Source: Mesostigma viride
Taxonomy: Eukaryota > Streptophyta > Mesostigmatophyceae > Mesostigmatales > Mesostigmataceae
NCBI GenBank assembly: GCA_009746045.1
Contig: RPFO01000104.1
Location: 3,045,296-3,109,295 of the forward strand
Length of the DNA stretch: 64,000 nt
Reading direction: 5' to 3'
Shown in pieces: positions 9,120 through 18,300 of this stretch. The notes under the pieces are model-generated. The model saw only the letters and a list, made by a program, of their open reading frames with translations. It was not told the DNA's origin and did no database searches. Position 1 is the stretch's first letter. Each line of letters opens with the position of its first letter. The position numbers and the translations under genes were made by a program.

Positions 9120-10073
9120 ATGTTCGGGACGGGCCTGGCAACGCCGTCGTACAAAAAAGACAAAATCAAGCTGCCGAATCTCGGAGCCCCAGGCTCGAAG
9201 GGCACACTCCGCAAGCCCTCCAAAAGCGAGATTCAGAGGCATCTGAATGAGGAGTTTGCCAAGCAGGATCCTAGCCCCGCAGTGGTGGACACTGCGGCGG
9301 AGGAAACTGCACCTGCAGGTCCCCGTGCCGTGGAGCTGCCAAATGGATCACAGACGAGAATCACCAACGTCTGTGAGGCTGGGCTGCGCTACGCAAGCCT
9401 GGACCGGGCAGCCAGAATCCTCTGGATGAAAGAACAGAAGGTTATCGAGGAGAGGATTCCTGCTCCAATTCCGGCGGCTCCTGAGCCGTCGGAGAAGGTG
9501 AAGGAGCAACTCATTTTGAACCTGCGCAAGTGGCAAAGTGATGTCCAAGGCATGGTCGCCAAGCCTATCGAATTGCTGAGGCGCAATCGGCTGGCCACCG
9601 AGGGTTGCAAGGTAGTATCCGACCTGATCGAAACAGCCTACAAAGAGGACCGTAGCTGGGAAGAATTCATGGCCAGTCTCGAGAAGAACCTGCTGAAGAC
9701 AGGGCTCATGCGCCTCGTCGCAGATGCAGTCACCATCCTCAAGTTTGACCTCAACCGTAAGGTCGACATCAGCCAGGCGACGCTCGACTACGAGCAGAAG
9801 CTGGCTTTGCCGTCATGCTCGCCAGGGGATGCATTCTCTGTTGTGATGTTTCTGTCCAAGGGCATCATGTCTGGTAGCTTGTCTGCGTCCACCCTTCAGG
9901 GCATGTCGGGAACACTGACTGTCGACAAGCGAGCCAATAGGGCCGAGGCTTTTCAGATCATCCGCAACTGTGTCGTTGTGCCAGCTGCCGCCAAGGCATT
10001 GGTGGCAGCGGGCATTTCTAAATCCTCTTTCCTCTGCTGCAGCGCCCATAGCAAGAACTCACGGTTCAGGTGA
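9120..10073 (+). CDS. Copia-like Gag, unit 4
   Basis: Predicted protein is identical to the Gag of units 2 and 3. This unit is the only one that continues into a complete 3' half, so it is the best candidate for the founder of the array. Confidence 0.8.
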   Translation: MFGTGLATPSYKKDKIKLPNLGAPGSKGTLRKPSKSEIQRHLNEEFAKQDPSPAVVDTAAEETAPAGPRAVELPNGSQTRITNVCEAGLRYASLDRAARILWMKEQKVIEERIPAPIPAAPEPSEKVKEQLILNLRKWQSDVQGMVAKPIELLRRNRLATEGCKVVSDLIETAYKEDRSWEEFMASLEKNLLKTGLMRLVADAVTILKFDLNRKVDISQATLDYEQKLALPSCSPGDAFSVVMFLSKGIMSGSLSASTLQGMSGTLTVDKRANRAEAFQIIRNCVVVPAAAKALVAAGISKSSFLCCSAHSKNSRFR

Positions 10074-11155
10074 AGAAAAAGTGTGGCCGATGCCAGGGCA
10101 CCGGGCATGTGTGGTCGGATTGCCCAGCCAACACGAAGGCTGGTCCGAATGTGCGGCTGTGCGGCGCTTGCCATCCGCCAGGGCACTTCGCCAAGGACTG
10201 CAAGCACACACGCGTTCCGCAGGGCAAGAAGCGCCCGCCAAGCCGGCTGGCAACATGCGGCCCAAGAAATGGCACAAGTGGAACAAATGGCAGAGGCACG
10301 GGAACACCCAGGCCACACCTGCTAACACTCACGTGCCTGCCCCTGCAACAAGACAGCCCATGTTGGGACGATGATATGTTTACCACTGATCTAGCTGCAT
10401 GTAATGAGCTTGGTGGTTGTGTAGATAACAATTCTGCTGCGTGCATTGCTGCTGGGTTGCGTAGCGGTTTGTGCACAGACACTGTTACGCCTGCGGCGAC
10501 GCGGGACCACGAAACCCCAATGACCGGTAATGCTGGTACTGTGCAAGCTGGACTAATGCACGCCGACCGTGACGATGGGGGGTCACTGGCCACACCAGGT
10601 GAAGTCCTTTCCTTGACTGCTGTTGCTGCACGCTTGCATCATGTGTTAGGCCATGGGACCCACGCCCTCCGCTTTGCACGAGCATTGGCACCGGGGATTA
10701 CTTTGGCTAGCACGGTACAGCCCATGTACAGTGGTTGTCACCAGTGTCAGTCCACTGCGCCTAAGCGTGCACGTAGGCATGGCAAACACCCTACCCTTCA
10801 GCGTGGTCACTTGGTGTGTGACATTTTGTTCAAGGACCAGGCTATCTACTTGCTGGGAATGGACAGATCTTCCCATTTTGTATCCCTTGTCCTACTCAAG
10901 TCACAGCATGTTGGGGACCTCCTTGAGGGGATAGACCTGTTGGACTCCATGTTTAGCATGGTTACAGGGATGCAGTTTGATCAGCAACTCAAGTGGGCTG
11001 CCAAGGAAACGGGGTATGAGTTTGTGGGAACAGTCGGGCGTGACGACCACGAGTCCCAAGGGATAGCGGAGAGAGCGGTACAGGAGTTTAAGCTGCTTGC
11101 TACCCGACGTGGGGACCACATGCCACACAGTGAACTCTCTAGTCGGCTCTTGTGA
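10070..11155 (+). CDS. Zinc knuckles fused in frame to integrase core, unit 4
   Basis: One C fewer than units 2-3 in the run at about 10,233-10,239 puts the two CCHC knuckles and the integrase in one 361-residue frame. Order: CGRC...DC knuckle (residues about 5-18), second knuckle (about 31-44), basic linker, H-x4-H/CHQC module, then the D, D(29)E core. This is probably the ancestral organisation, and the other units carry an insertion. The frame ends at the same TGA before the integrase C-terminal domain. Confidence 0.75.
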   Translation: MKKKCGRCQGTGHVWSDCPANTKAGPNVRLCGACHPPGHFAKDCKHTRVPQGKKRPPSRLATCGPRNGTSGTNGRGTGTPRPHLLTLTCLPLQQDSPCWDDDMFTTDLAACNELGGCVDNNSAACIAAGLRSGLCTDTVTPAATRDHETPMTGNAGTVQAGLMHADRDDGGSLATPGEVLSLTAVAARLHHVLGHGTHALRFARALAPGITLASTVQPMYSGCHQCQSTAPKRARRHGKHPTLQRGHLVCDILFKDQAIYLLGMDRSSHFVSLVLLKSQHVGDLLEGIDLLDSMFSMVTGMQFDQQLKWAAKETGYEFVGTVGRDDHESQGIAERAVQEFKLLATRRGDHMPHSELSSRLL

Positions 11156-11164
11156 GCACTTGGC

Positions 11165-12109
11165 GTGTGTCGAAGTTTGAACAACCGCCTGTTGATGTCG
11201 ACACAAGATGGGGTGTTGGTGACTGCCGAGGGTTTGCAGTTTGGCCAATATCACGATGTGGTGGTGGATGTGTACAAAGACCACTTAGCATCCCGTTTTC
11301 AGCACCTTGTCCATTTGGATAGGCGACGTGGGCCTTATGAGCCCAGTGTGGGGCATGATGTTTGGCTGCACAAGGAAGGTACCCTGGGTAAGCGTGGCAG
11401 GTGGCTTGGTCCAGCCAAGGTCATTTCTTGTGATGCTGCTATGCGTAAATGCGTGGTGGACTATGAGGGCACTGAGGTCACTATGGCTTGGAATAGGGTG
11501 AAGCCCTACATGCGTGATGTGGAGGCTTGGTCTAGAGTGTTGGAGTTGTACTCCGACCCTAGCAGGCTCTCTAGCACTGTGACTCCTCCTTCCTCTTCGG
11601 CTCCTGTATGTGGCAATGCAGGGGACAGTGGTACTAGCGCGCCTAGTGGGGAAGCTGAGTTGGAGTTGCAGAGTGGGGACTATGATGATGATGATGTTGC
11701 TGTGGTAGCACACCACTTACACACCCTAGGGGTAGAACAGGCAGAGAGCTTGCGCGACAGCTTGCCTCACCTCCCCCCTTCTGGCGTTGGTCGGGAGGAT
11801 CCATGCGTTGGTAGGGATAGTACTCAGGGCGAGTCGTGTCTTGAGCGCCCAAGCCGTAAGGGATTTCTTACCCTTACTGTAGAAAGGTTGATGCGTAAAC
11901 CTCCTACAGACGCTTTGCAAAATCCCGTCAAGGCAGCGATGGTATCCGCATTTGGTACCCTGGGTGATCAGCATGGTATGAGGATGTTGGTAGATACGCA
12001 GGCGAGAACCTCCATCGTCTCATCCCTGCACTACAATCCTGGGAGACCCTCAGTGCACTGGGAGTGGGTGACTGATTTTTGCTGGCTCAACGAAGTTCCC
12101 TGTCCTTGA
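11165..12109 (+). CDS. Integrase C-terminal domain plus retropepsin-like domain, unit 4
   Basis: 314 residues with the same architecture as 3394-4347. Substitutions against the other units begin about 11,930 (HHG to QHG, NPVRP to NPGRP), and the frame ends slightly earlier. The DTQA protease-like motif is kept, as is the T5 frameshift after VTDF. Confidence 0.7.
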   Translation: MCRSLNNRLLMSTQDGVLVTAEGLQFGQYHDVVVDVYKDHLASRFQHLVHLDRRRGPYEPSVGHDVWLHKEGTLGKRGRWLGPAKVISCDAAMRKCVVDYEGTEVTMAWNRVKPYMRDVEAWSRVLELYSDPSRLSSTVTPPSSSAPVCGNAGDSGTSAPSGEAELELQSGDYDDDDVAVVAHHLHTLGVEQAESLRDSLPHLPPSGVGREDPCVGRDSTQGESCLERPSRKGFLTLTVERLMRKPPTDALQNPVKAAMVSAFGTLGDQHGMRMLVDTQARTSIVSSLHYNPGRPSVHWEWVTDFCWLNEVPCP

Positions 12110-12125
12110 TGTCATTGATGTCAAT

Positions 12126-12665
12126 GTGATGGGGGTGCTAGTTGAGTTTTGCGTGGTGGAAGGGTATGGTGGTCCACCAATACTTGGTCAGAACTTCTTT
12201 GCGCGGGAGGATGTCTGGGTAAACTCCACCTGCTTGCGGCGCGAGGGGCATGCTGATCTGCCTCTTGAGGACTATGCTGTCATGTCTGACTGCCAACTTG
12301 TTGCTGTCATAGGCAATATTCGGAACGTGAACTATGAACGTGAGAGTGATGTGCCGTTGGTAACTCAGTTGTTGCTTCCTAAACGTCCTAGCTTGGCTAG
12401 TCTTGGCATTAAACGTCATGATGTAGCTACCCAAAGCCCTATCTCTCACCATGATGCTGACGTGGAGTGTCAAATGGAGGAGGGGCTAAATGGTGGACTA
12501 AGGCCATTATTGCGTCAGGTGAAAGGTGGCTTGCATACCGTGCTGTTGAACCGGTTGATGAAGAGCCAAGTGGTGCTCGCCTTTTGCGCCACAAGTGGAC
12601 TTGGGAACTTACGTTGGTGCCTGACACAACAACTAGGGTGCCTTTTGTTCGCACGGTGGTCCTAG
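12126..12665 (+). pseudogene. Protease end and frameshifted RT start, unit 4
   Basis: Begins like 4355-5017, with a few substitutions. Loss of one G near 12,492 then shifts the frame, so the RT part of the protein continues in the overlapping ORF at 12,467. Confidence 0.7.
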
Positions 12666-13054
12666 AATTTGCAGGTACTAGTGATTTTCCGGACAATGCC
12701 ATCTCCGCACCTGGGTTGATCAAGGAGAATTGGCGCATGGTCCTGTCCTTCTGCCTAGGCCAGCTCAACAAGGGACTTGCGTATGAGTCAGCCCTCATGG
12801 ACTTCAGCAAAGCCTTTTTGAATGGTGATCCCAAGCTCGCTGAGAATGTGAGGGCTGGCACGACCCGCTTGTATGTGCGCTGTCCTCCCTTGTGGCAGCC
12901 TATCATGGGCAAGAAGTTGCTCCGTCTCTTGAAGGGTGTTGATGGTACTGTGACCGGTCCTCGCATTTGGCGCCTTTGCCTTGAGCGTCTTTTGCTCGAT
13001 GTGATGCACATGTACTATCATGACATGGACCCATCTCTATTTGTTGGATCATAG
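12467..13054 (+). pseudogene. Copia-type reverse transcriptase, fingers and palm (unit 4)
   Basis: RVT_2-type RT that copies element RNA into cDNA. It runs through the point where the other units are cut. Visible motifs are LMDFSKAFLNGDPKLAENV (motif A region, Asp present), RLYVRCPPLW, LLRLLKGVDGTVTGPRIW (copia motif B region, normally LKxxLYGLKQAPRxW) and DPSLFVGS. A stop at 13,052-13,054 interrupts the frame. The catalytic loop follows in another frame at about 13,073-13,101: VFIHVDD (HVDD where copia has YVDD). Confidence 0.8.
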
Positions 13055-13599
13055 GAGGGGCAGCCAGTTTTTGTGTTCATTCATGTCGATGATGTGGACT
13101 GCATGGGCCCCAAACGTGGCTAGACTGGTTTTGTGCCACTGTTGCTCAGCACTTCCAGGTCGGCAAGGTCATTCGCCGTGTCTTGGACAAGTATGTCAAG
13201 TTCTGGGGCGTCGACACTATGCTCAACAAGGATGCCTCCGGCAGATATGTGATGACGCTGCGTGCTGCGGGGGACTATGTTCAGGAGCTCATCACTCAGA
13301 TGTCATCCCTTCCTGGTCAGTATACTCAGCCTGCTGAGTGTGGTTCTCTGCGGGGTAAGCTGAACGGGCTGGTCTCTACAGTTTCCCCTGACTTGGCGGA
13401 TCTTGCTCGGTTGCCAGATGACTTGATGTGCTCTCTTTCCCGCAATGTCATGTGTAAGCACGTTTCTGCCTCCCCTGGGTTGGTCTTACATGGGGTGGAA
13501 TATGAGCCGCCTCTTCACTTGTCCGCGTATTGTGATAGCAGTTTGGATAGTGCTAACATCTCTGAGCTCCGTGGGCGTTGCGCGCTGTGGTGCTTTTGA
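13055..13599 (+). pseudogene. RT catalytic loop, thumb and RNase H start (unit 4)
   Basis: FIHVDD, the RT metal-binding loop, is encoded at 13,076-13,093. The ORF at 13,183-13,599 carries the thumb/connection region and the first RNase H strand, LHLSAYCDSSLDSA (copia: L.GYSDADWAG). Breaks between these pieces are single-base shifts. Together with the flanking ORFs they represent one decayed RT-RNase H region. Confidence 0.7.
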
Positions 13600-13993
13600 G
13601 TAATTCTGCCACTGTCCATGTCCCTGAATCTTACCCCTCACCCTTTGCGTGTTTTTCTCGCTTACATCGGCGGGGGTATGCGGGTAGTGACACTGCAGAG
13701 GCTCGTGCCTTCTGCGAGACTACTGAGGAGTTGATGTATTTCCATGCGGTTATTCGGTGGTGTGTGAAGCTTTGCCGTGTCATTCCACAGGTCGATACCG
13801 CCATCTTCACGGATTCGCAGTCGCTGATTGACTTTCTGGCGGATCCTTATGCGAAGTGAGACAACTATGCCTAGACGCATGGCGATCCAACGCCGTGGAA
13901 GGACTAGGGTAGTTGTCTGAGAGGAAGGACGATACTTATGCGCGCACCCGCAAGCTCGACTTCCTTCGTACCAAAGAATATAGTGATGTGCAC
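13578..13993 (+). pseudogene. Copia-type RNase H, C-terminal part (unit 4)
   Basis: The ORF 13,578-13,859 contains SDTAEARAFCETTEELMYF and VDTAIFTDSQSLIDFLADPYAK, matching the copia RNase H pattern SSTEAEY...DNQSAI. The downstream remnant YARTRKLDFLRTKEY resembles the final RTKHIDxRYHFIR segment. Homology ends about 13,993, where an inverted gag fragment abuts. No 3' LTR or polypurine tract is recognisable. Confidence 0.7.
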
Positions 13994-14703
13994 AGTTCAG
14001 AATGAACTGTTCCTTGACCTTTGCCGACGGCTAGGGTGCCGCCGGAATTGGGGCAGGAATCCTGTCCTCAATCAACTTCTCTTCTTTCATCCATAAAATT
14101 CTTGCTGCTCGGTCCAGGCTTGCGTTTCGCAGCCCAGCCTCGACGTTGGTGATTCTTGGCGCCGGTGAGCCATTTGGCTGCTCCACAACAAGAGAAGCTG
14201 CGGGTGCAGTTTCCTCCTCTCACACCGCAGTGTCCGCCAATGCTAGGGTTGGATCCTGCTTGGCGAGGTCCGCATTAAGATTCCTCTGGACCTCGCTTTT
14301 GGAGGGCTTGCGGAATGTGCCCTTCGAGCCCAGGGCTCCAAGATTCGTCACTTTGATTTCGTTCTTTTTGTACGACGGCGTTGCCAGGCCCGTCCGGAAC
14401 ATTTTGAAAAATGTTGTGCTCTTGAGTACAAGTTGCAATAATGCGTTTGGGATGTCAACGCTTCCGTTGACAGACAAGTGCTTTGGTGCCACGCAGAGAA
14501 ACACGCAGGCGGCTACCTCGTCCGCCGCCACTTTGCATTTATTACTCATTCACTTATCATCCTGCATCGGACTTGCTTAATGTAATCCGAGATTCCTCGG
14601 CGCGACACTAGATGCCGTTCACGAGATACCGGCGCAGCGAATATGCTTACGGCGCGGTGTCCGCACTAGGATTTATGCTACTGAGTAGAACTACACAGTA
14701 CGA
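13994..14703 (-). mobile_element. Inverted, diverged 5' end of the copia-like element (leader and gag N-terminus)
   Basis: The reverse strand reproduces the leader and about the first 130 gag codons with clear divergence (KLPNLGAPGSKGTLRKPSKS against KVTNLGALGSKGTFRKPSKS). The minus ORF at 14,220-14,549 is its recognisable part. It ends outward at the same near-palindrome (14,679-14,700) as the array leaders, supporting that as the element's 5' boundary. It abuts RNase H directly, so the last unit is flanked by oppositely oriented 5' ends. Confidence 0.8.
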
Positions 14704-15073
14704 CTGAGGCCTATACCTAATCCTGGTTTTGTCTCTCCCACTTAATGCCTGCACCTGCTCCCACCCCCCAGCGCCCCCACACCCAGCATCTTTATCTGAT
14801 ACCCTTCCCATTCATCAACAATGGCATCAGCGCCTGATTGGATTCGGCCAGCCACCCCGTACCTGAGCCCCCCACACTAGCTACTCAGCGCGTTGCACAA
14901 GTGCAGAGCAATTAATGTCGGCATAAGTTGTTTCCTTGTACTCCTTCCCTCAATATTCCCTCCTGGAACCCCCCCTGCCCTCCATCCGCCCAGCATGTTG
15001 TCGCAAACGAGCACAATCGCCATCCACGAATCTCAGCCCAATATGCTCCCGGGTCCACTTCCTAAATTCTCCC
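14704..15073. other. Intergenic or intronic sequence, C-rich
   Basis: C-rich, with Pro-rich spurious frames. It contains an outlying degenerate copy of the minisatellite core (CAGCATGTTGTCGC at about 14,992). No gene recognised; it may include 3' parts of the minus-strand WD-like gene. Confidence 0.5.
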
Positions 15074-15303
15074 TCCTCCGTTCCTCGCCCCTTAGCCCCT
15101 ACAACCCATCCAGCGTGTTGTCGTGGACCCCCCTCCCCCCTGCAACCCACCCAGCGTGTTGTCGTGGACCCCCCTCCCCCCTGCAACCCACCCAACGTGT
15201 TGTCGCGGACCCCCCTCCCCCCTGCAACCCATCCAGTGTGTTGTCGTGGGCCCCCCTCCCCCCTACCACCTACCCAGCGTGTTGTCGCGGACCAGAACGG
15301 TGC
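15074..15303. repeat. 41-bp minisatellite built from an exon end and its splice donor
   Basis: The core GTGTTGTCG recurs at 15,115, 15,156, 15,197, 15,238 and 15,279, exactly 41 bp apart. On the minus strand each unit reads as the end of the exon at 15,360-15,503 plus its donor and a C-rich intron stretch. The copy at 15,279-15,303 extends further, into the codons for TVLVRDNTLG. Confidence 0.85.
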
Positions 15304-15359
15304 ACTTCATGAATCTTTTAATTAAGGGGTTGGCTTGCAAATCCGCAGCTACAACCCAC

Positions 15360-18300
15360 CCAGCGTGTTGTCGCGGACCAGAACGGTGCCGTCGGCCAGA
15401 CCGAACGCGAGCTTTGCGCACGTGTCCGTGGCGGCGGATGACGTGATGGGGTACGGAAGCAGCCACTCGCGCACGCAGCCGGGGGACGCCCAGCACTCTT
15501 TGGCTGTAGAGGTGGGGGGAAGGAACGCGGGCAATACAGGGAACCCGGGCATGCAGCACAATCACGTGGAAAGCAGCGCATGAGGCTTCCAAACATGCTA
15601 GAATAATGGAGTTTGGTGGTCGGTGGGCAACATTTTTGGAATTTTGTGCAACACACAGGGATTGACGGCACTACAACGCCCCGTGAGTCCACCACGGGTC
15701 AAAGTGTTTCTATATAATTGAAGTAACTTTTGAATAATCAATCTTTAAGAAGACCTTGCACTCATCTTGCAGGGCCACAAAGCGCCCAGTCCGATATGCC
15801 AAGTGCTATAAAGACATGTATGCAGGAATGTTCTACTGAAATACATGTGTGTGTATGTGCTTGACCCCCCCCTGCCCCCTGGTCACCTGAGCTCCACTGG
15901 GGTGCCCGGGGAGCATCTCTGGGTTTTTCACCCTCCGGTTTTGCTGATTTGTCAGCCTTGGCGCTGCCCCTGCCAGCAATACAACAGCAGTATGCACGCA
16001 TTCAGACAAGCCAGTGCCAAGATTAGCTGAAACAACTTGTTATTTCGTGAGACCAACTTGTCAACCTTGGCACCTCCCTAGCCAGCATAACAACAGCAGC
16101 ATGTGTGGGGGCCACGCCCTCCCACTCGGCTAGTTGGAACCTGGTTACCTGACTATTAAGGGGCAACGCCCCTCCCGCTCATATGGCTTTGCAAAGCAAA
16201 CCCCTATGAAGGGGTTGGCTTGTGACCATCCAAGATATGGCGTTGTTCCTCCTCTCGCATTTTTATCCTTTTAAATATTTGTAAGATCTCTAAGCTCCCA
16301 AGAAGACCAGCATTTGACTGAATACAATAAGTGGAGCCCTGCCACAAATGCAGCAGTTAACAGTGGGCTTAAGGCTTCTCAATCCGCACGCAGAAGCAAG
16401 AAGCCTCCAGGGTGGGAGGGAGGGGAAAGAAACAATTGCGGATCATTGCCAGCCTAGCTTGCTAAAGGCATGGTCCGCCGACACACAAGCTGACATCATC
16501 CTAAATTAAGTAACACCGGCATGCGTCACACGCCGGCCTGAACAGTGCTGAAAACGCCACAACAAACAACGTGGCCACGCACCCCCAGGCTAGTGCGTTA
16601 CCCGTACAGGTAGTTGTACAAGGTTCCCAAGACTGACAAACATAAAACTCACCCATCGACCCCTTGGGCCGGTTCGAATCCACTATACAATAATTAATCA
16701 CAACTCACTAACGAAACCAAATCAGTCAAAGATTCGTTAAGCAACCAGCTGACCCTAGAAGTCCCCAGCTAATCTCAGCCGGTGCAACCAAATACGAATC
16801 TTTGCAAGCAAGTCGTATAAAACCTACAATTAATTTTCTCGGACCACTAATTAATAGCCACCGACCCTTATAAACAACTGGGTCATCCAAGGAAAAATCA
16901 GGCGAACATGAAACCCTTTGTACAGATCAAATTTGTCAGCCCATGTCGCAGACGGCCTTCCACATGCAGGCCAAGGCATAGCGGCCCTATCTTTCCCGCA
17001 TGCGTTAAATAAACTAAGAGTTAATTAAACTCAGAGAAAACCGATTTTTGTTTTGCGTGTGATTATCAGTTTGAACTTGCTTGCTTTTCCTTGGCAGTAG
17101 AGATGTGGTTCCAGTTGCCGCCGGATTCATCCGCTTGGACTTGGTGTGAAACGCAAGGTACCAAGTGTCAATGTGGACTGGTAGATTCAAACGTGAGGGA
17201 TGGGGGATGGAAGGGTAGGTGGAAGGGGGTAGGGGCGGCTTGGAGCTTGGAGATTTCCGGGTTTCTGGTGGCAAGTCTGCGCCAAGCTCCTGACAAGACA
17301 GGAGAGCCATGGCACAACAATAACAATAATAGAAAGAGGAGGATAAAACCGGGGCGTAATATAGAAGACCGAACACAAGACAGTGAAACAGATGCGTGGA
17401 ACAGGAAATGTCATCATTCTAACATGATTACTGGTAACTTTCCGTTAGTAACTTTCTGTTATCGTAGTGCATAATTCTAACACAACTTACTTGGCTGCCT
17501 CCGGGGGCGCTGCGTTTCCCGCCTCTCTCTGCGGCAGGATGGCCGCGTCCCCCGCCTCCAGCGCAGACACCAGGTGTAGCAGCACCAGCTTGCAGGACGC
17601 CGAGTGCCAGCAGTATAGGCCCGTGGTGGTGCGGGGGACCGCCAGCACGCCCGCCTGGCGTGAGGAGGTGCCACACGTCACAGGCAATTGTCCGAAGCAA
17701 ATGTCGGCGAAAAACAAGATGTCGGAGAAAACCCTTTTGGAAAGAAAGCACCTGAAACAGCCCACAAAGGCATGATTTGTAGTATGTACAGGAAAGAGGA
17801 CTTGGCCAAGGGACCGATGTCGTTACTGATTACCTTGAGCAACAATCGCGTGTCCGCCCGGAAACGTCACGGGCAGGTGTCATCAAGAAAGACCCACGTG
17901 TCCCTACCTGTACACGACACAAATCCCATTACAACATTGCTAGGAGTGGGCGGCTTCGACGCTTGTATTAGAAAGATGTACAGAGGGAAAACGGGCACGC
18001 CGGCACGCGCCAAAAGAGTATGACAATAGTCCAGAGTAAATAAGTTATCTGCGGCCCGTGCACAATCGCTGGCCAGTGGCCGCAGCAAGCAAAGCCATGA
18101 AGACCAAACAGACGATACTGCTATATTTTTATGATCCTTAAATAACGCGCATGTTGGCCTCCTATCACTAGTGGCTGTTTAATCAATTGAATTTTCCATT
18201 AATACTAGCAATCATAACATCTTGGCCACGCACCGCCCGCGCTCGGTCCCGCCGACTCTCCGGCGTCGCCACGTGCTGGAAATGGATGCCAGGGGCACCC

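Larger units (their letters stand above)
1..12699 (+). repeat. Head-to-tail array of a copia-like retroelement, 3,886-bp period
   Basis: Direct reading shows the same 3,886-bp block repeated head to tail. Its start lies before the window; unit boundaries fall near 1044/1045, 4930/4931 and 8816/8817. Each unit holds a leader, gag, two zinc knuckles, integrase, a protease-like domain and the first part of RT, then jumps into the next leader. The first three copies look identical wherever I compared them. The fourth lacks one base near 10,235 and differs by about 14 substitutions plus one indel between about 11,930 and 12,699. It then continues into the rest of RT and RNase H instead of restarting. 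Real tandem amplification or a long-read or assembly artefact could both produce this. Confidence 0.9.

Noticed and set aside
15074-15303. CRISPR array
   Set aside because: Units are directly adjacent 41-bp minisatellite copies without unique spacers, in a eukaryotic gene region.
14893-15446. Pro-rich plus-strand ORFs
   Set aside because: They are antisense translations of the C-rich minisatellite and of the minus-strand exon.
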